A stretch of 64,000 nt of DNA from Bacillus altitudinis 41KF2b (lineage in GTDB: Bacteria > Bacillota > Bacilli > Bacillales > Bacillaceae): the NCBI RefSeq assembly GCF_000691145.1, contig NZ_ASJC01000005.1, forward strand, positions 1-64,000, read 5' to 3'. Each line of letters begins with the position of its first letter. Positions within the stretch are counted from its first letter, which is position 1. The translations under genes and the position numbers were made by a program. Below are positions 51,498 to 63,244 of the stretch, in pieces. A model generated the notes under the pieces. It did no database searches. It was given only the letters and a program-made list of their open reading frames with translations, and was not told the DNA's origin.

Positions 51498-51632
51498 TTA
51501 AGATCCAACGAGGTGTATCACTGTTGCCAAAATAAACATTGAGGCGAAAAATCCGAATGTGACGATAAAACCAACAGCTGAGTCGGTCACATCATTCCGC
51601 TTGCTTTGAACATTCTTTTCAAATTCATTCAT
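51498..51632 (-). CDS. yqzM: YqzM family small membrane protein
   Basis: 44 aa starting MNEFEKNVQSKRNDVTDSAV, with one transmembrane helix. It closely parallels B. subtilis YqzM, which also lies between comEC and holA. ATG 51632 has AGGAGG at 8-9 nt; an in-frame ATG at 51638 is too near. Function unknown. Confidence 0.88.
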   Translation of the reverse strand: MNEFEKNVQSKRNDVTDSAVGFIVTFGFFASMFILATVIHLVGS

Positions 51633-51870
51633 TTTCATCCCTCCTGGCTATTTTTAGTATACTTGAACTCATTTGGAATTGCTAGAAGGTAAAGTAACCG
51701 TTTTCCATTTTCATGATCATTTTGTGAATATCGTCTGACTGTAAGCTGACCCGGGAGCTTACGTGAGACGTTTACTATAAATGAGGAGGCGGCACTTTCA
51801 GCTTCCTCTTTACTAATGTCTCTACACACTTTAGGATAGAGGAGGAAGTGAAAGAGAGGGATTTAAGCGA

Positions 51871-52890
51871 ATGGTCTTTGAAGTATGGAACAATTTAAAA
51901 AAAGGGGATATCCATCCCGTTTATTGCTTATATGGAAAAGAAACGTATTTACTTCAAGAGACAGCTGCAAAATTGAGACAAGCTGTCGTCGACGAAGAAA
52001 CAAAGGATTTTAATTACTCTGTCTTCGATATGGAAGAGGTGCCGCTTGAGCAGGCTGTGACGGACGCAGAAACATTTCCGTTTATGGGAGAGCGGCGTCT
52101 CGTTGTGATCAAGAACCCTTATTTCCTCACTGCAGAAAAGAAAAAAGAAAAGATCGAGCATCAGCTTTCTGTGTTAGAAGCTTATTTAGAAAAGCCAGCA
52201 CCCTACACGATTCTCGTGTTATTGGCCCCATATGAAAAACTGGACGAACGTAAGAAAATCACCAAGTTGTTAAAAAAGAAAGCGGCTGTAGTTGAGGCGA
52301 AAGAGTTAAATCCGAAAGAAACAACAGATTTCACCATCACGCTGGTGAAAACAGAAGGAAAAACAATCTCGGCTGAAGCGGCAGAACAGCTTGTCATGTT
52401 ATGTGGCGGGAGCCTGTCCTCACTTTTTCAAGAGGTTCGAAAGCTAAGTACATATATTGGGCAGCGAGAGGAAATTGAGCTGGCGGATGTCAATCAGCTC
52501 GTTGCACGAAGTTTGGAGCAGAATATTTTCGAACTGATTAACCAAATCGTGAACAGGCGCCGGTCTGAAGCGATGCAAATGTTTTATGATCTCCTAAAGC
52601 AAAATGAGGAACCCATTAAAATATTGGCACTCATTTCAAATCAATTTCGGTTGATATTGCAGACAAAGTACTTTGCTCAACAGGGATACGGGCAAAAACA
52701 AATTGCGTCAAACCTGAAAGTTCACCCATTCCGGGTCAAACTCGCGATGGATCAAGCAAGACTGTTTTCAGAAGAAGAGCTAAAGTACATCGTCAAAGAG
52801 CTCTCCACGATTGATTATGAAATGAAAACGGGTAAAAAGGACAAGCAGCTATTATTAGAATTGTTCCTGCTTCGGTTATTAGGGGCTTGA
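51871..52890 (+). CDS. holA: DNA polymerase III subunit delta
   Basis: 339 aa, near the B. subtilis YqeN length (347). Clamp-loader wrench: N-terminal VYCLYGKETYLLQE, with FELINQIVNRRRSEAMQMFYDLL and LISNQFRLI in the collar region. It opens the beta clamp at replication forks. ATG 51871 gives the family N-terminus VFEVWNNLKKG. Confidence 0.94.
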   Translation: MVFEVWNNLKKGDIHPVYCLYGKETYLLQETAAKLRQAVVDEETKDFNYSVFDMEEVPLEQAVTDAETFPFMGERRLVVIKNPYFLTAEKKKEKIEHQLSVLEAYLEKPAPYTILVLLAPYEKLDERKKITKLLKKKAAVVEAKELNPKETTDFTITLVKTEGKTISAEAAEQLVMLCGGSLSSLFQEVRKLSTYIGQREEIELADVNQLVARSLEQNIFELINQIVNRRRSEAMQMFYDLLKQNEEPIKILALISNQFRLILQTKYFAQQGYGQKQIASNLKVHPFRVKLAMDQARLFSEEELKYIVKELSTIDYEMKTGKKDKQLLLELFLLRLLGA

Positions 52891-52894
52891 ACAT

Positions 52895-52927
52895 AAAAAA
52901 ACGACCTTCTCAAAAGAGGGTCGTTTT
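52895..52927. terminator. Bidirectional terminator between holA and rpsT
   Basis: AAAACGACCTTCT/AGAGGGTCGTTTT hairpin with A run left and T run right. Confidence 0.8.
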
Positions 52928-52947
52928 TGTTTAGATGTATAATTGCC

Positions 52948-53017
52948 AGTCTGTCCTTAGGCTCGGCCGTTCAGGACGGACGTACAGTTAAACAGGTGCC
53001 TCATCACTGAGGCGTTG
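52948..53017 (-). other. Structured 3' region of rpsT
   Basis: Two stems: GCCTCA/TGAGGC (about 52998-53013) and GTCTGTCCT/AGGACGGAC (about 52950-52982). Without T runs, they may stabilise the rpsT mRNA or hold a small RNA. Confidence 0.35.
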
Positions 53018-53023
53018 CAATCA

Positions 53024-53290
53024 TTATGCAGAAAGTCCGTTTACTTGTTTCGCAAGTCTTGATTTGTAACGCGCAGCTGCGTTTTTGTGTACAAGACCAG
53101 TTTTAACGGCTTTGTCAATGCGTTTTGCAGCAGAAGAAAGAGCAGCTTTTGCTTGCTCAGCATCGTTGTTAGCTACAGAAACTTCAACTTGTTTAATCGC
53201 AGTACGCATCGCAGACTTGATTGTTGCGTTGTGTGCACGGCGTTCGTTATTCGTTTTTGTACGTTTGATCGCTGATTTAATATTTGGCAT
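53024..53290 (-). CDS. rpsT: 30S ribosomal protein S20
   Basis: 88 aa, [25 protein letters not shown] N-terminus, basic helical bundle, exact family length. It binds 16S rRNA early in assembly. ATG 53290 has AGGAGGTG at 7 nt. Confidence 0.97.
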   Translation of the reverse strand: MPNIKSAIKRTKTNNERRAHNATIKSAMRTAIKQVEVSVANNDAEQAKAALSSAAKRIDKAVKTGLVHKNAAARYKSRLAKQVNGLSA

Positions 53291-53488
53291 GTGTTTCACC
53301 TCCTAAGATACAACCTAAACACAATTGTCTTAAGGTTAAATCTTCACAATAGAACAAATTGTATTCTATCAAACACACCTTTAGAATGCAATATAAATGT
53401 AAAGTATTTTTCATTGATGAAGCGCTCGAATGTTTCTTGAAAGAGATGGAAAGACTACTGTTAATTACTTGATGGAAGGAGCCTTTTC

Positions 53489-54604
53489 ATGAAGAAACAG
53501 AAACTCGATTTAAGCGCTTATCAAATCCGGACCGATTTGGCCGTTGAAACAAAAGAGATACTAGAACAAGAGAACGATCCGAATGTGGTCAAAAAGGACG
53601 GTATTCAAGGAATTGTTGAGAAGGAGAAGGAAGAGCACGGCATCCGCATCCGCACTGTGGAGATTACGACAGAAGGAGAAGAGCTGACTGGAAAAAAGGC
53701 AGGGACATACTTGACGCTTGAGGCGCAAGGAATTCGGGAGAAAGACTCTGAGATGCAAGAAAAAGTGGTTGAAGTTTTTGCCCATCATTTTGCTCAGTTT
53801 TTAAAAGATCACGGCATTCAGGCAGATGCGAGCTGTCTTGTCGTAGGACTCGGAAACTGGAATGTCACGCCGGATGCTTTAGGGCCGCTCACAGTTGAAA
53901 ATTTGCTGGTGACACGCCATTTATTTGAATTACAGCCTGAGAATGTGCAGGAAGGCTATCGCCCAGTGTCTTCATTATCGCCTGGAGTCATGGGACTGAC
54001 TGGTATAGAAACAAGTGACATTATACAAGGTGTCATTGAACGATCTAAACCAGATTTTGTGATCGCCATCGATGCACTAGCTGCACGTGCAGTAGAACGG
54101 GTGAATACGACAATTCAAATTTCTGATACAGGTATACATCCAGGATCGGGTGTCGGAAATAAACGAAAAGAATTAAGCAAAGAGACTTTGGGGATTCCAG
54201 TCATTGCCATTGGTGTACCGACAGTGGTCGATGCAGTGACGATCGCAAGTGACACGATTGATTACGTGTTAAAGCATTTTGGTAGAGAACTGAAAGATGA
54301 TAGACCTTCCCGATCTTTAGTACCAGCAGGTCTGACATTTGGGAAGAAAAAAGTGCTGAATGAAGAAGATTTGCCAGATGATGAAACGCGTCAATCCTTT
54401 TTAGGAATCGTCGGAACGCTTCCTGAAGAAGAAAAAAGACAGTTGATCCATGAGGTGCTTGCACCGCTTGGACAAAATCTAATGGTCACACCGAAGGAAG
54501 TGGATACATTCATTGATGACATGGCGAACGTCCTCGCCAATGGGTTAAATACAGCACTTCATCAAAAAATCTCTCAAGACAACATGGGTTCCTATAATCA
54601 TTAA
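53489..54604 (+). CDS. gpr: Germination protease GPR
   Basis: 371 aa, same as family. It cleaves small acid-soluble spore proteins at the start of germination. The autoprocessing region [13 protein letters not shown] is at residue 11. It is divergent from rpsT and followed by spoIIP, as in B. subtilis. SigF/SigG control is expected; I could not place the promoter with confidence. Confidence 0.96.
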   Translation: MKKQKLDLSAYQIRTDLAVETKEILEQENDPNVVKKDGIQGIVEKEKEEHGIRIRTVEITTEGEELTGKKAGTYLTLEAQGIREKDSEMQEKVVEVFAHHFAQFLKDHGIQADASCLVVGLGNWNVTPDALGPLTVENLLVTRHLFELQPENVQEGYRPVSSLSPGVMGLTGIETSDIIQGVIERSKPDFVIAIDALAARAVERVNTTIQISDTGIHPGSGVGNKRKELSKETLGIPVIAIGVPTVVDAVTIASDTIDYVLKHFGRELKDDRPSRSLVPAGLTFGKKKVLNEEDLPDDETRQSFLGIVGTLPEEEKRQLIHEVLAPLGQNLMVTPKEVDTFIDDMANVLANGLNTALHQKISQDNMGSYNH

Positions 54605-54670
54605 TCAGTTCTACTTTCTCTAGCTCGCTCATAGTGTAATTACTAGAAAGCGTGCTGGAGGGAGTAAATC

Positions 54671-55879
54671 ATGAAAAAAAGACCTCGCCGTCCTCGACAG
54701 TTGGTCGTTGCGATTAATGGAACAAAAGTAGTGAAGAGTATTTTTTTGTTTATTGTCTCTCTGGTGGTTGTGTTTGTCATGTCAGGGGCTTTGACGTCTT
54801 TAAAACCTGAGCTTAGGCCTCAAGCGTCATTATATGGTGTGGCAGATGAGCTGTCAGGGGCATTCTTTGCAACTCTAATGGGGATGGAAAATCAATATTT
54901 TGCCTCAGCAGTCCCTGAAGATCAAAAAGGATTTCATTTCTCCGGGCTGTCACTCAAACTTGCCACAAGTATCAATTTAGAAGACCCCCGCAGTTTTCTA
55001 GGAAGAGAGCTGCCAGGCTTTGAACACTTTGATACAAAAATCATCCTAGCAGGTGAAGGTACAGACTATACGAATATGCCAATGGAATCGCCGCCTCCAA
55101 GTGAAGTCATCAAAGATGAAAAAGAAGCAAATCTAGCTGAGCTGGACAAGCTTGATGAAGATGAACCGAAAACGCCTGCAAAAGAGCCGGACCAGTCGAC
55201 AGGAAAACGAAAAGCTGTGTACATTTATCACACACATAATACGGAATCATATTTACCATTTTTAAAAGGAGAAACAAACCCAAACAATGCGCGCCACTCA
55301 AAAGTGAACGTCACCCTTGTCGGGGAGATGTTTGGTAAAGCGCTCGATCAGCAAGGAATCGGCAATACAGTGGATAAAACAGAAATTGAAAAAAGACTGC
55401 TGAAAAAAGGGTTGAAGTATCCTCAATCATATAATGAATCCAGATTGGTTGTAAAAGAAGCTCTCGCTAAAAATGATGACCTAGATTACTTAATCGATAT
55501 TCACCGGGATTCAAGAAGAAAGAAAGATACGACAGTAGAAATCAAAGGCAAGAAATATGCGAGAATCGCGTTTGTTGTAGGGAAGAAGAATCAAAGCTAT
55601 GAGAAAAACTTAAAGCTGGCGACAGAGTTCCACCATTTGATGGAGAAAAAATATAGAGGACTTAGTGTCGGTGTGTTTGCCAAAGGAGAAATTGGAGATA
55701 ATGGAATCTATAATCAAGATTTATCTGACAAAGCCCTCCTATTAGAATTTGGCGGTGTGGATAATAATATGGAAGAACTGAAAAACGCATCCAATGCAGC
55801 AGCTGATGTGTTCAGTGAAATTTTCTGGGACGCAGAAAAGGTAGACGGCAAAGCAAAGGATGAGAAAAAAAGATCTTAA
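54671..55879 (+). CDS. spoIIP: Stage II sporulation protein P
   Basis: 402 aa. N-terminal membrane anchor (about residues 25-43), an acidic linker, then a SpoIIP amidase/endopeptidase domain with IYHTHNTESY and DIHRDSRRK. It degrades septal peptidoglycan during engulfment with SpoIID and SpoIIM. Overlaps the start region of yqxA. Confidence 0.95.
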   Translation: MKKRPRRPRQLVVAINGTKVVKSIFLFIVSLVVVFVMSGALTSLKPELRPQASLYGVADELSGAFFATLMGMENQYFASAVPEDQKGFHFSGLSLKLATSINLEDPRSFLGRELPGFEHFDTKIILAGEGTDYTNMPMESPPPSEVIKDEKEANLAELDKLDEDEPKTPAKEPDQSTGKRKAVYIYHTHNTESYLPFLKGETNPNNARHSKVNVTLVGEMFGKALDQQGIGNTVDKTEIEKRLLKKGLKYPQSYNESRLVVKEALAKNDDLDYLIDIHRDSRRKKDTTVEIKGKKYARIAFVVGKKNQSYEKNLKLATEFHHLMEKKYRGLSVGVFAKGEIGDNGIYNQDLSDKALLLEFGGVDNNMEELKNASNAAADVFSEIFWDAEKVDGKAKDEKKRS

Positions 55880-55892
55880 GGTGGTGGAGGAC

Positions 55893-56225
55893 ATGGGCTC
55901 ATTTATCGGAAAAACCATTATTTTATCGCTCGTATTGCTATTCGGTGTCTTTTTAGGAATGCAACAAGCCAATAATGGCATGCTGCAAATGAAAGGGTAT
56001 CATGATCCGCAATTAAAAGGGGCCTTCACTGTCCAAATGAATGATGATCAAGAAAAAGAAGCTTCTATCCTCGGAACAGCTGTCACACAAAAAGACTTAG
56101 CAGAAAAGCAAAAGCAGCTAGAAGAAATGGAGAGCTTTAATGCCTTCTCTAAGGCCGGAAAAGCATTATCAGATGGTATGACGCATGCAGCCCGTACACT
56201 TTATGATTGGGTGAATGGTAAATAA
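55893..56225 (+). CDS. yqxA: YqxA family membrane protein
   Basis: 110 aa. One N-terminal membrane helix, then a hydrophilic helical part. The ATG at 55893 with AAGGTGG at 8 nt fits the family; earlier in-frame starts overlap spoIIP. It follows spoIIP as in B. subtilis. Function unknown. Confidence 0.85.
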   Translation: MGSFIGKTIILSLVLLFGVFLGMQQANNGMLQMKGYHDPQLKGAFTVQMNDDQEKEASILGTAVTQKDLAEKQKQLEEMESFNAFSKAGKALSDGMTHAARTLYDWVNGK

Positions 56226-56280
56226 ACTGTTGTAAGCATCATGTTGGATGTTATTTCATAAGATATCACACCTTTTCGCA

Positions 56281-56311
56281 AAAGCCGCTAACCGATGAGC
56301 GGCTTTTCTTG
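56281..56311 (+). terminator. Terminator after yqxA
   Basis: AAAAGCCGCT/AGCGGCTTTT hairpin ending in CTT. Confidence 0.8.
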
Positions 56312-56390
56312 ATTTCGATTGAATCTTTACAGCCCTATTGATATAATCTAACCTAGCGCAACCCGCGTTTTATAGTAGGAGTGATAGATT

Positions 56391-58229
56391 GTGACAGATA
56401 AAGAAAAACGATTAGAACGGCAATCAAGAATTCGAAATTTCTCCATTATCGCCCATATTGACCATGGGAAATCCACATTGGCTGACCGTATTTTAGAAAA
56501 AACAGCGGCGATTACGCAACGAGAAATGAAAGAACAATTACTTGATTCCATGGACTTAGAGCGTGAACGCGGCATTACGATCAAATTAAACTCTGTCCAG
56601 CTGAAATATCAGGCGAAGGATGGAGAAGAATATATTATGCACCTGATTGATACACCAGGGCATGTCGACTTCACCTATGAGGTATCTCGAAGCCTAGCTG
56701 CCTGTGAAGGTGCAATTCTTGTGGTGGATGCAGCACAAGGCATTGAGGCACAGACACTTGCGAACGTTTATTTAGCTCTTGATAACAACTTAGAAATCCT
56801 GCCGATCATTAACAAAATTGATCTGCCGAGTGCAGAGCCTGAACGTGTAAGACAAGAAATTGAAGATGTCATCGGGTTGGATGCATCTGAAGCTGTTCTC
56901 ACCTCTGCTAAGGCGGGCATCGGGATCGAGGATATTTTAGAACAAATCGTCGAAAAGGTGCCGGCACCAGCTGGAGATCCAGAAGCACCACTTCAAGCCC
57001 TCATTTTTGATTCTCTCTACGATGCGTATCGTGGCGTCATTGCTTACATACGAATTGTCGAAGGAACCGTCAAACCGGGTCAAAAAATTAAGATGATGGC
57101 GACAGGCAAAGAATTTGAAGTGCTTGAAGTTGGCGTATTTACACCGAAAGCAATGCCAACAGACGAACTCACTGTTGGAGATGTTGGCTATTTAACAGCT
57201 GCCATTAAAAACGTTGGTGATACACGAGTAGGGGATACGATCACAAGTGCGGTAAACCCTGCGAAAGAAGCTCTGCCTGGATATAGAAAGCTGAACCCAA
57301 TGGTGTACTGCGGCCTTTATCCAATTGACACAGCGAAATATAACGACTTGCGTGAAGCGTTAGAAAAGCTTGAATTAAATGATTCTTCACTTCAATATGA
57401 GGCAGAGACATCCCAAGCACTTGGCTTCGGCTTCCGCTGCGGCTTCCTTGGCATGCTTCATATGGAAATCATCCAAGAACGGATTGAACGTGAATTTAAA
57501 ATCGACCTCATTACGACAGCGCCAAGTGTTATTTACGATGTGTATATGACAGACGGAGAAAAAATTGTTGTAGATAACCCATCCAATTTGCCTGATCCGC
57601 AAAAGATTGAGCGAATTGAAGAGCCATACGTGAAGGCAACAATGATGGTGCCAAATGATTATGTTGGTTCTGTGATGGAGCTTTGCCAAGGAAAGCGCGG
57701 CAATTTCATTGATATGCAATATCTTGATGCAAACCGCGTGAGCATTGTGTACGAAATTCCTCTGGCAGAGATCGTATACGAATTCTTTGATCAATTAAAG
57801 TCCAATACAAAAGGGTATGCATCCTTTGATTACGAGCTGATCGGCTATCGCCCATCCACTCTAGTGAAAATGGATATCATGCTCAATGGCGAAAAAATCG
57901 ATGCACTTTCCTTTATTGTTCACCGTGACTATGCGTATGAACGCGGAAAGATCATTGTAGAAAAGCTGAAAGAACTGATTCCGCGCCAGCACTTTGAAGT
58001 ACCAGTTCAGGCAGCGATCGGTCAAAAGATTGTTGCTCGGTCTACCATTAAAGCCATGCGCAAGAACGTACTAGCGAAGTGTTATGGTGGAGATATTTCC
58101 CGGAAAAGAAAGCTTCTTGAGAAGCAAAAAGAAGGGAAAAAGCGCATGAAGCAAGTGGGATCTGTAGAAGTCCCACAAGAAGCATTTATGGCCGTGCTGA
58201 AAATGGACGACAGCACACCGAAAAAATAA
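56391..58229 (+). CDS. lepA: Elongation factor 4 (LepA)
   Basis: 612 aa. GTPase motifs [16 protein letters not shown] and NKID, followed by the EF-G-like domains and the LepA-specific C-terminal domain. It acts on stalled or misassembled ribosomes. GTG 56391 with TAGGAGTGA. Confidence 0.97.
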   Translation: MTDKEKRLERQSRIRNFSIIAHIDHGKSTLADRILEKTAAITQREMKEQLLDSMDLERERGITIKLNSVQLKYQAKDGEEYIMHLIDTPGHVDFTYEVSRSLAACEGAILVVDAAQGIEAQTLANVYLALDNNLEILPIINKIDLPSAEPERVRQEIEDVIGLDASEAVLTSAKAGIGIEDILEQIVEKVPAPAGDPEAPLQALIFDSLYDAYRGVIAYIRIVEGTVKPGQKIKMMATGKEFEVLEVGVFTPKAMPTDELTVGDVGYLTAAIKNVGDTRVGDTITSAVNPAKEALPGYRKLNPMVYCGLYPIDTAKYNDLREALEKLELNDSSLQYEAETSQALGFGFRCGFLGMLHMEIIQERIEREFKIDLITTAPSVIYDVYMTDGEKIVVDNPSNLPDPQKIERIEEPYVKATMMVPNDYVGSVMELCQGKRGNFIDMQYLDANRVSIVYEIPLAEIVYEFFDQLKSNTKGYASFDYELIGYRPSTLVKMDIMLNGEKIDALSFIVHRDYAYERGKIIVEKLKELIPRQHFEVPVQAAIGQKIVARSTIKAMRKNVLAKCYGGDISRKRKLLEKQKEGKKRMKQVGSVEVPQEAFMAVLKMDDSTPKK

Positions 58230-58289
58230 CATCCTCAAGGCAACCTGCTTTACAATGCTCGCCTTGACGTTTATAGTCGAAAACAAACG

Positions 58290-58320
58290 AAGAGGCCGCA
58301 GCGATAAACTGCGGCTCTTT
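58290..58320 (+). terminator. Weak terminator or hairpin between lepA and hemW
   Basis: AAGAGG-CCGCAG/CTGCGG-CTCTT stem with one bulged base; poor T run, so read-through into hemW is likely. Confidence 0.5.
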
Positions 58321-58343
58321 ACCTGTAAAGAAGGTGTCAATAA

Positions 58344-59483
58344 TTGAAAGCAGCATACATTCACATTCCATTTTGTGAGCACATTTGTCACTATTGTGAT
58401 TTCAATAAATTTTTCATTAAAACCCAACCGGTCGATGAATACTTAGCCGCACTTGAAAAAGAAATGCAGCACACGATCGATCAAAAAGGAGAGCAAGAAC
58501 TAAAGACGATCTTTATTGGTGGGGGAACCCCGACATCACTGACAACCAGCCAGTTAGATCAGCTTATGGACAGCATTCACCGCGTATTAAAACCAACCAA
58601 AAACTTAATCGAGTTTGCAGTAGAAGCAAACCCCGACGAACTATCGCTTGAGAAATTGAATGTCTTAAAATCAGCAGGCGTTAATCGGCTCAGCTTTGGT
58701 GTTCAAACATTTGAAGATGACCTGCTCAAAAAAATCGGACGGGTTCATCAAAAGAAAGATGTTCTCACATCTTTCGAGCGAGCAAGAGCAGTTGGGTTTG
58801 ACAACATTAGTCTTGATCTGATGTTTGGTTTGCCTCATCAAGAGAAGCATCATGTCATGCATTCACTAGAGACCGCTTTTTCATTAGGTGCAGAGCATTA
58901 TTCGGTTTATTCGCTGATTGTCGAGCCGAAGACGGTCTTTTACAATTTGATGCAAAAAGGGAAACTGCATTTACCACCGCAAGAACGTGAGGCTGAAATG
59001 TATGAGCTCGTCATGGATGAAATGGAGCGGCACGGACTCAAACAATATGAGATTAGCAATTACGCCAAACCAGGTTTTGAAAGCCAGCATAACCTCACCT
59101 ATTGGAGCAACGAAGATTACTTTGGTTTTGGAGCTGGAGCGCACGGGTATGTAGATGGCGTCCGTAATGTGAACGCTGGACCAGTGAAGCATTACTTAGA
59201 GCTCATTGAACAAACAGGGTTTCCATATAAGGAAACGCATCAGGTGACAAAAGCAGAACAGATCGAAGAAGAAATGTTCTTAGGTTTGCGGAAAATTGAA
59301 GGCGTGAAAAGTGCTCACTTTCAAGCGAAATTTGGAGCATCACCAGAAGCACTCTTTCCCGCCGTTCTTGAAGAATTAGCAGAAAAAGGTCTCATTGAAC
59401 AGGATGAGATTGGCATTCGTTTAACAAGAAAAGGAAAATTGTTAGGAAATGAAGTATTTCAAGCGTTTCTCGGTGAGTTATAA
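58344..59483 (+). CDS. hemW: HemW, radical SAM haem chaperone
   Basis: 379 aa. Radical SAM cluster CEHICHYC at residues 10-17, glycine motif GGGTPTSL and HemW C-terminal domain. The family was once called coproporphyrinogen III oxidase, but HemW transfers haem. TTG 58344 follows AAGAAGGTG. Confidence 0.92.
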   Translation: MKAAYIHIPFCEHICHYCDFNKFFIKTQPVDEYLAALEKEMQHTIDQKGEQELKTIFIGGGTPTSLTTSQLDQLMDSIHRVLKPTKNLIEFAVEANPDELSLEKLNVLKSAGVNRLSFGVQTFEDDLLKKIGRVHQKKDVLTSFERARAVGFDNISLDLMFGLPHQEKHHVMHSLETAFSLGAEHYSVYSLIVEPKTVFYNLMQKGKLHLPPQEREAEMYELVMDEMERHGLKQYEISNYAKPGFESQHNLTYWSNEDYFGFGAGAHGYVDGVRNVNAGPVKHYLELIEQTGFPYKETHQVTKAEQIEEEMFLGLRKIEGVKSAHFQAKFGASPEALFPAVLEELAEKGLIEQDEIGIRLTRKGKLLGNEVFQAFLGEL

Positions 59484-59496
59484 TTGACATTTTAAT

Positions 59497-59550
59497 TTGA
59501 GTTTGGTAATTTTGTTTATACAATTAGCACTCGTTGAAAGAGAGTGCTAA
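59497..59550 (+). promoter_or_regulatory. hrcA promoter and CIRCE element
   Basis: A perfect CIRCE: TTAGCACTC (59524-59532), 9-nt gap, GAGTGCTAA (59542-59550). HrcA binds it to repress the heat-shock operon. The likely promoter is -35 TTGAGT (59497-59502) and -10 TACAAT (59519-59524) with 16-nt spacer, the -10 touching CIRCE. Confidence 0.95.
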
Positions 59551-59564
59551 CAGGGGTGATGATG

Positions 59565-60596
59565 ATGTTAACAAATCGTCAGCTTTTGATTCTACAAGTC
59601 ATTATTAATGACTTTATTCGTTCGGCGCAGCCAGTTGGATCAAGGACTCTTTCCAAAAAAGAAGACATTACATTCAGCTCTGCGACGATTAGAAACGAAA
59701 TGGCTGATTTGGAGGAACTCGGTTTTATTGAAAAGACCCATTCTTCATCAGGAAGAATTCCTTCCGAAAAAGGATATCGTTATTATGTAGATCATTTGCT
59801 CTCTCCGCGAAAACTGTCATCTAAAGAGCTTGTGCTCATCCAGTCAGTATTTCAGGAGAAAATTTTTGAGCTGGAAAAAACAGTTCAAAAATCGGCGGAA
59901 ATTTTATCAGATCTCACAAACTACACATCGATTGTCCTTGGTCCAAAGCTAAGTGAAAATCGATTGAAGCAAATTCAGCTTGTCCCCGTCCAGCCTAATA
60001 AAGCAGTAGCGATTATGATTACAGACAGCGGGCATGTTGAAAACAAAACCATTACCTTCTCTGAGCATCTTGATGTCTCCGATATTGAGAAGCTGATGAA
60101 TATTTTAAACAGCCGCTTAGCCGGAGTCCCGATGGATCAGCTGAAGGACAGGATGTATAAAGAAGTAGTGATGCTCCTTCGCACGCATTTAAAAGACTAT
60201 GATCATATTTTAGATGCGCTTGGTAACACATTCACTTCAACACAAAATGAATCAAAACTTTTCTTTGGCGGGAAGATTAATATGTTGAACCAGCCAGAGT
60301 TTCATGACATTGACCGCATTCGTTCACTCATGATGCTGATTGAACAAAAGAACGATGTCATGCAGCTGTTTCATCCAAATCAGCAAGGAATCACCATTAA
60401 AATCGGTTCAGAAAACAATTTGGAAGCAATGGAGAACTGCAGTTTAATCACAGCAACTTATGCGATTGATCAAAAATCACTCGGCTCCATCGCTGTCATT
60501 GGTCCAACCCGTATGGATTACGGGCGAGTCGTTAGTCTTTTGCATCATGTATCAAAAGACTTGTCAAACGCACTTTCCAATTTGTATGATGAGTAG
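59565..60596 (+). CDS. hrcA: Heat-inducible transcription repressor HrcA
   Basis: 343 aa, exact B. subtilis length. N-terminal winged helix ([22 protein letters not shown] region) and a GAF-like dimerisation domain. It binds CIRCE with help from GroEL. Of several in-frame ATGs, 59565 fits the family and lies 7-8 nt after CAGGGGTG; a GTG at 59544 is inside CIRCE. Confidence 0.96.
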   Translation: MLTNRQLLILQVIINDFIRSAQPVGSRTLSKKEDITFSSATIRNEMADLEELGFIEKTHSSSGRIPSEKGYRYYVDHLLSPRKLSSKELVLIQSVFQEKIFELEKTVQKSAEILSDLTNYTSIVLGPKLSENRLKQIQLVPVQPNKAVAIMITDSGHVENKTITFSEHLDVSDIEKLMNILNSRLAGVPMDQLKDRMYKEVVMLLRTHLKDYDHILDALGNTFTSTQNESKLFFGGKINMLNQPEFHDIDRIRSLMMLIEQKNDVMQLFHPNQQGITIKIGSENNLEAMENCSLITATYAIDQKSLGSIAVIGPTRMDYGRVVSLLHHVSKDLSNALSNLYDE

Positions 60597-60658
60597 GGTG
60601 ATAAAAGGTGGGGCACAGCCCCTTCGTATAATTGAATCTTTTGAGGGAGGTGAACACA

Positions 60659-61216
60659 ATGTCAGAAGAAAAACAGACACCTGAGCAAGCAGCAGAGGTT
60701 GAAGCACAAGAAGAAGCAGTTCAAGCAGAAACTGAGGAAGTAAAGCACGATGAACAGTCTGCCTTCCAAGAGAAGATTGATGAATTGCAGCAGCTTCTAG
60801 ATGAAAAAGAAAACAAAATTCTGCGTGTTCAAGCAGATTTTGAAAACTATAAACGCCGTGCTCGAACTGAAGTGGAGACCGTGCAAAAATATCGTTCTCA
60901 ACATGTTGTCAGCGACCTTCTCCCAGCTCTCGACAACTTTGAAAGAGCGCTTGGAATCGATCCAGACAATGAGCAGACGAAAAGTTTGCTAGAAGGTATG
61001 CAAATGGTTTACCGCCAGCTGGTAGAAGCGTTGAAAAATGAAGGCGTTGAACCAATTGAAGCTGTCGGCAAAGAGTTCGATCCAAACCTTCATCAAGCCG
61101 TCATGCAAGTTGAAGATGAAAACTACGATTCAAACATCGTTGTAGAAGAATTGCAAAAGGGCTATAAACTCAAAGACCGAGTTATTCGTCCATCAATGGT
61201 AAAAGTAAATCAATAA
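60659..61216 (+). CDS. grpE: Nucleotide exchange factor GrpE
   Basis: 186 aa. Acidic N-terminal tail, long coiled coil (about 40-90) and a beta wing. ATG 60659 has GGGAGGTGAA at 6 nt; 9 upstream codons are excluded. It releases ADP from DnaK. Confidence 0.96.
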   Translation: MSEEKQTPEQAAEVEAQEEAVQAETEEVKHDEQSAFQEKIDELQQLLDEKENKILRVQADFENYKRRARTEVETVQKYRSQHVVSDLLPALDNFERALGIDPDNEQTKSLLEGMQMVYRQLVEALKNEGVEPIEAVGKEFDPNLHQAVMQVEDENYDSNIVVEELQKGYKLKDRVIRPSMVKVNQ

Positions 61217-63079
<1,863 letters not shown>

Positions 63080-63122
63080 TCACCTTTACTTTTGAAAAAG
63101 ACTGCTGAAACGTACTCGTCAG

Positions 63123-63160
63123 AAAGTCAAAGTCAGGATCTCTTGGCTTTGACTTTTTTC
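63123..63160 (+). terminator. Partial terminator between dnaK and dnaJ
   Basis: AAAGTCAAAG/CTTTGACTTT hairpin with a 14-nt loop and T run. With the dnaJ promoter after it, it should reduce dnaJ relative to dnaK. Confidence 0.75.
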
Positions 63161-63180
63161 TTTTCAACGATGAAAAGGAA

Positions 63181-63210
63181 TTGAAAAAGATCAATTTAAA
63201 ATGATACAAT
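63181..63210 (+). promoter_or_regulatory. Internal promoter of dnaJ
   Basis: -35 TTGAAA (63181-63186) and -10 TACAAT (63205-63210), spacer 18. Confidence 0.55.
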
Positions 63211-63244
63211 CGTATTTATGTGAGAAAATCGGGAGTGTGAAGAG

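Noticed and set aside
51635-51829. Minus-strand frame upstream of yqzM (64 aa)
   Set aside because: It overlaps the yqzM leader, has no family resemblance and no ribosome site.
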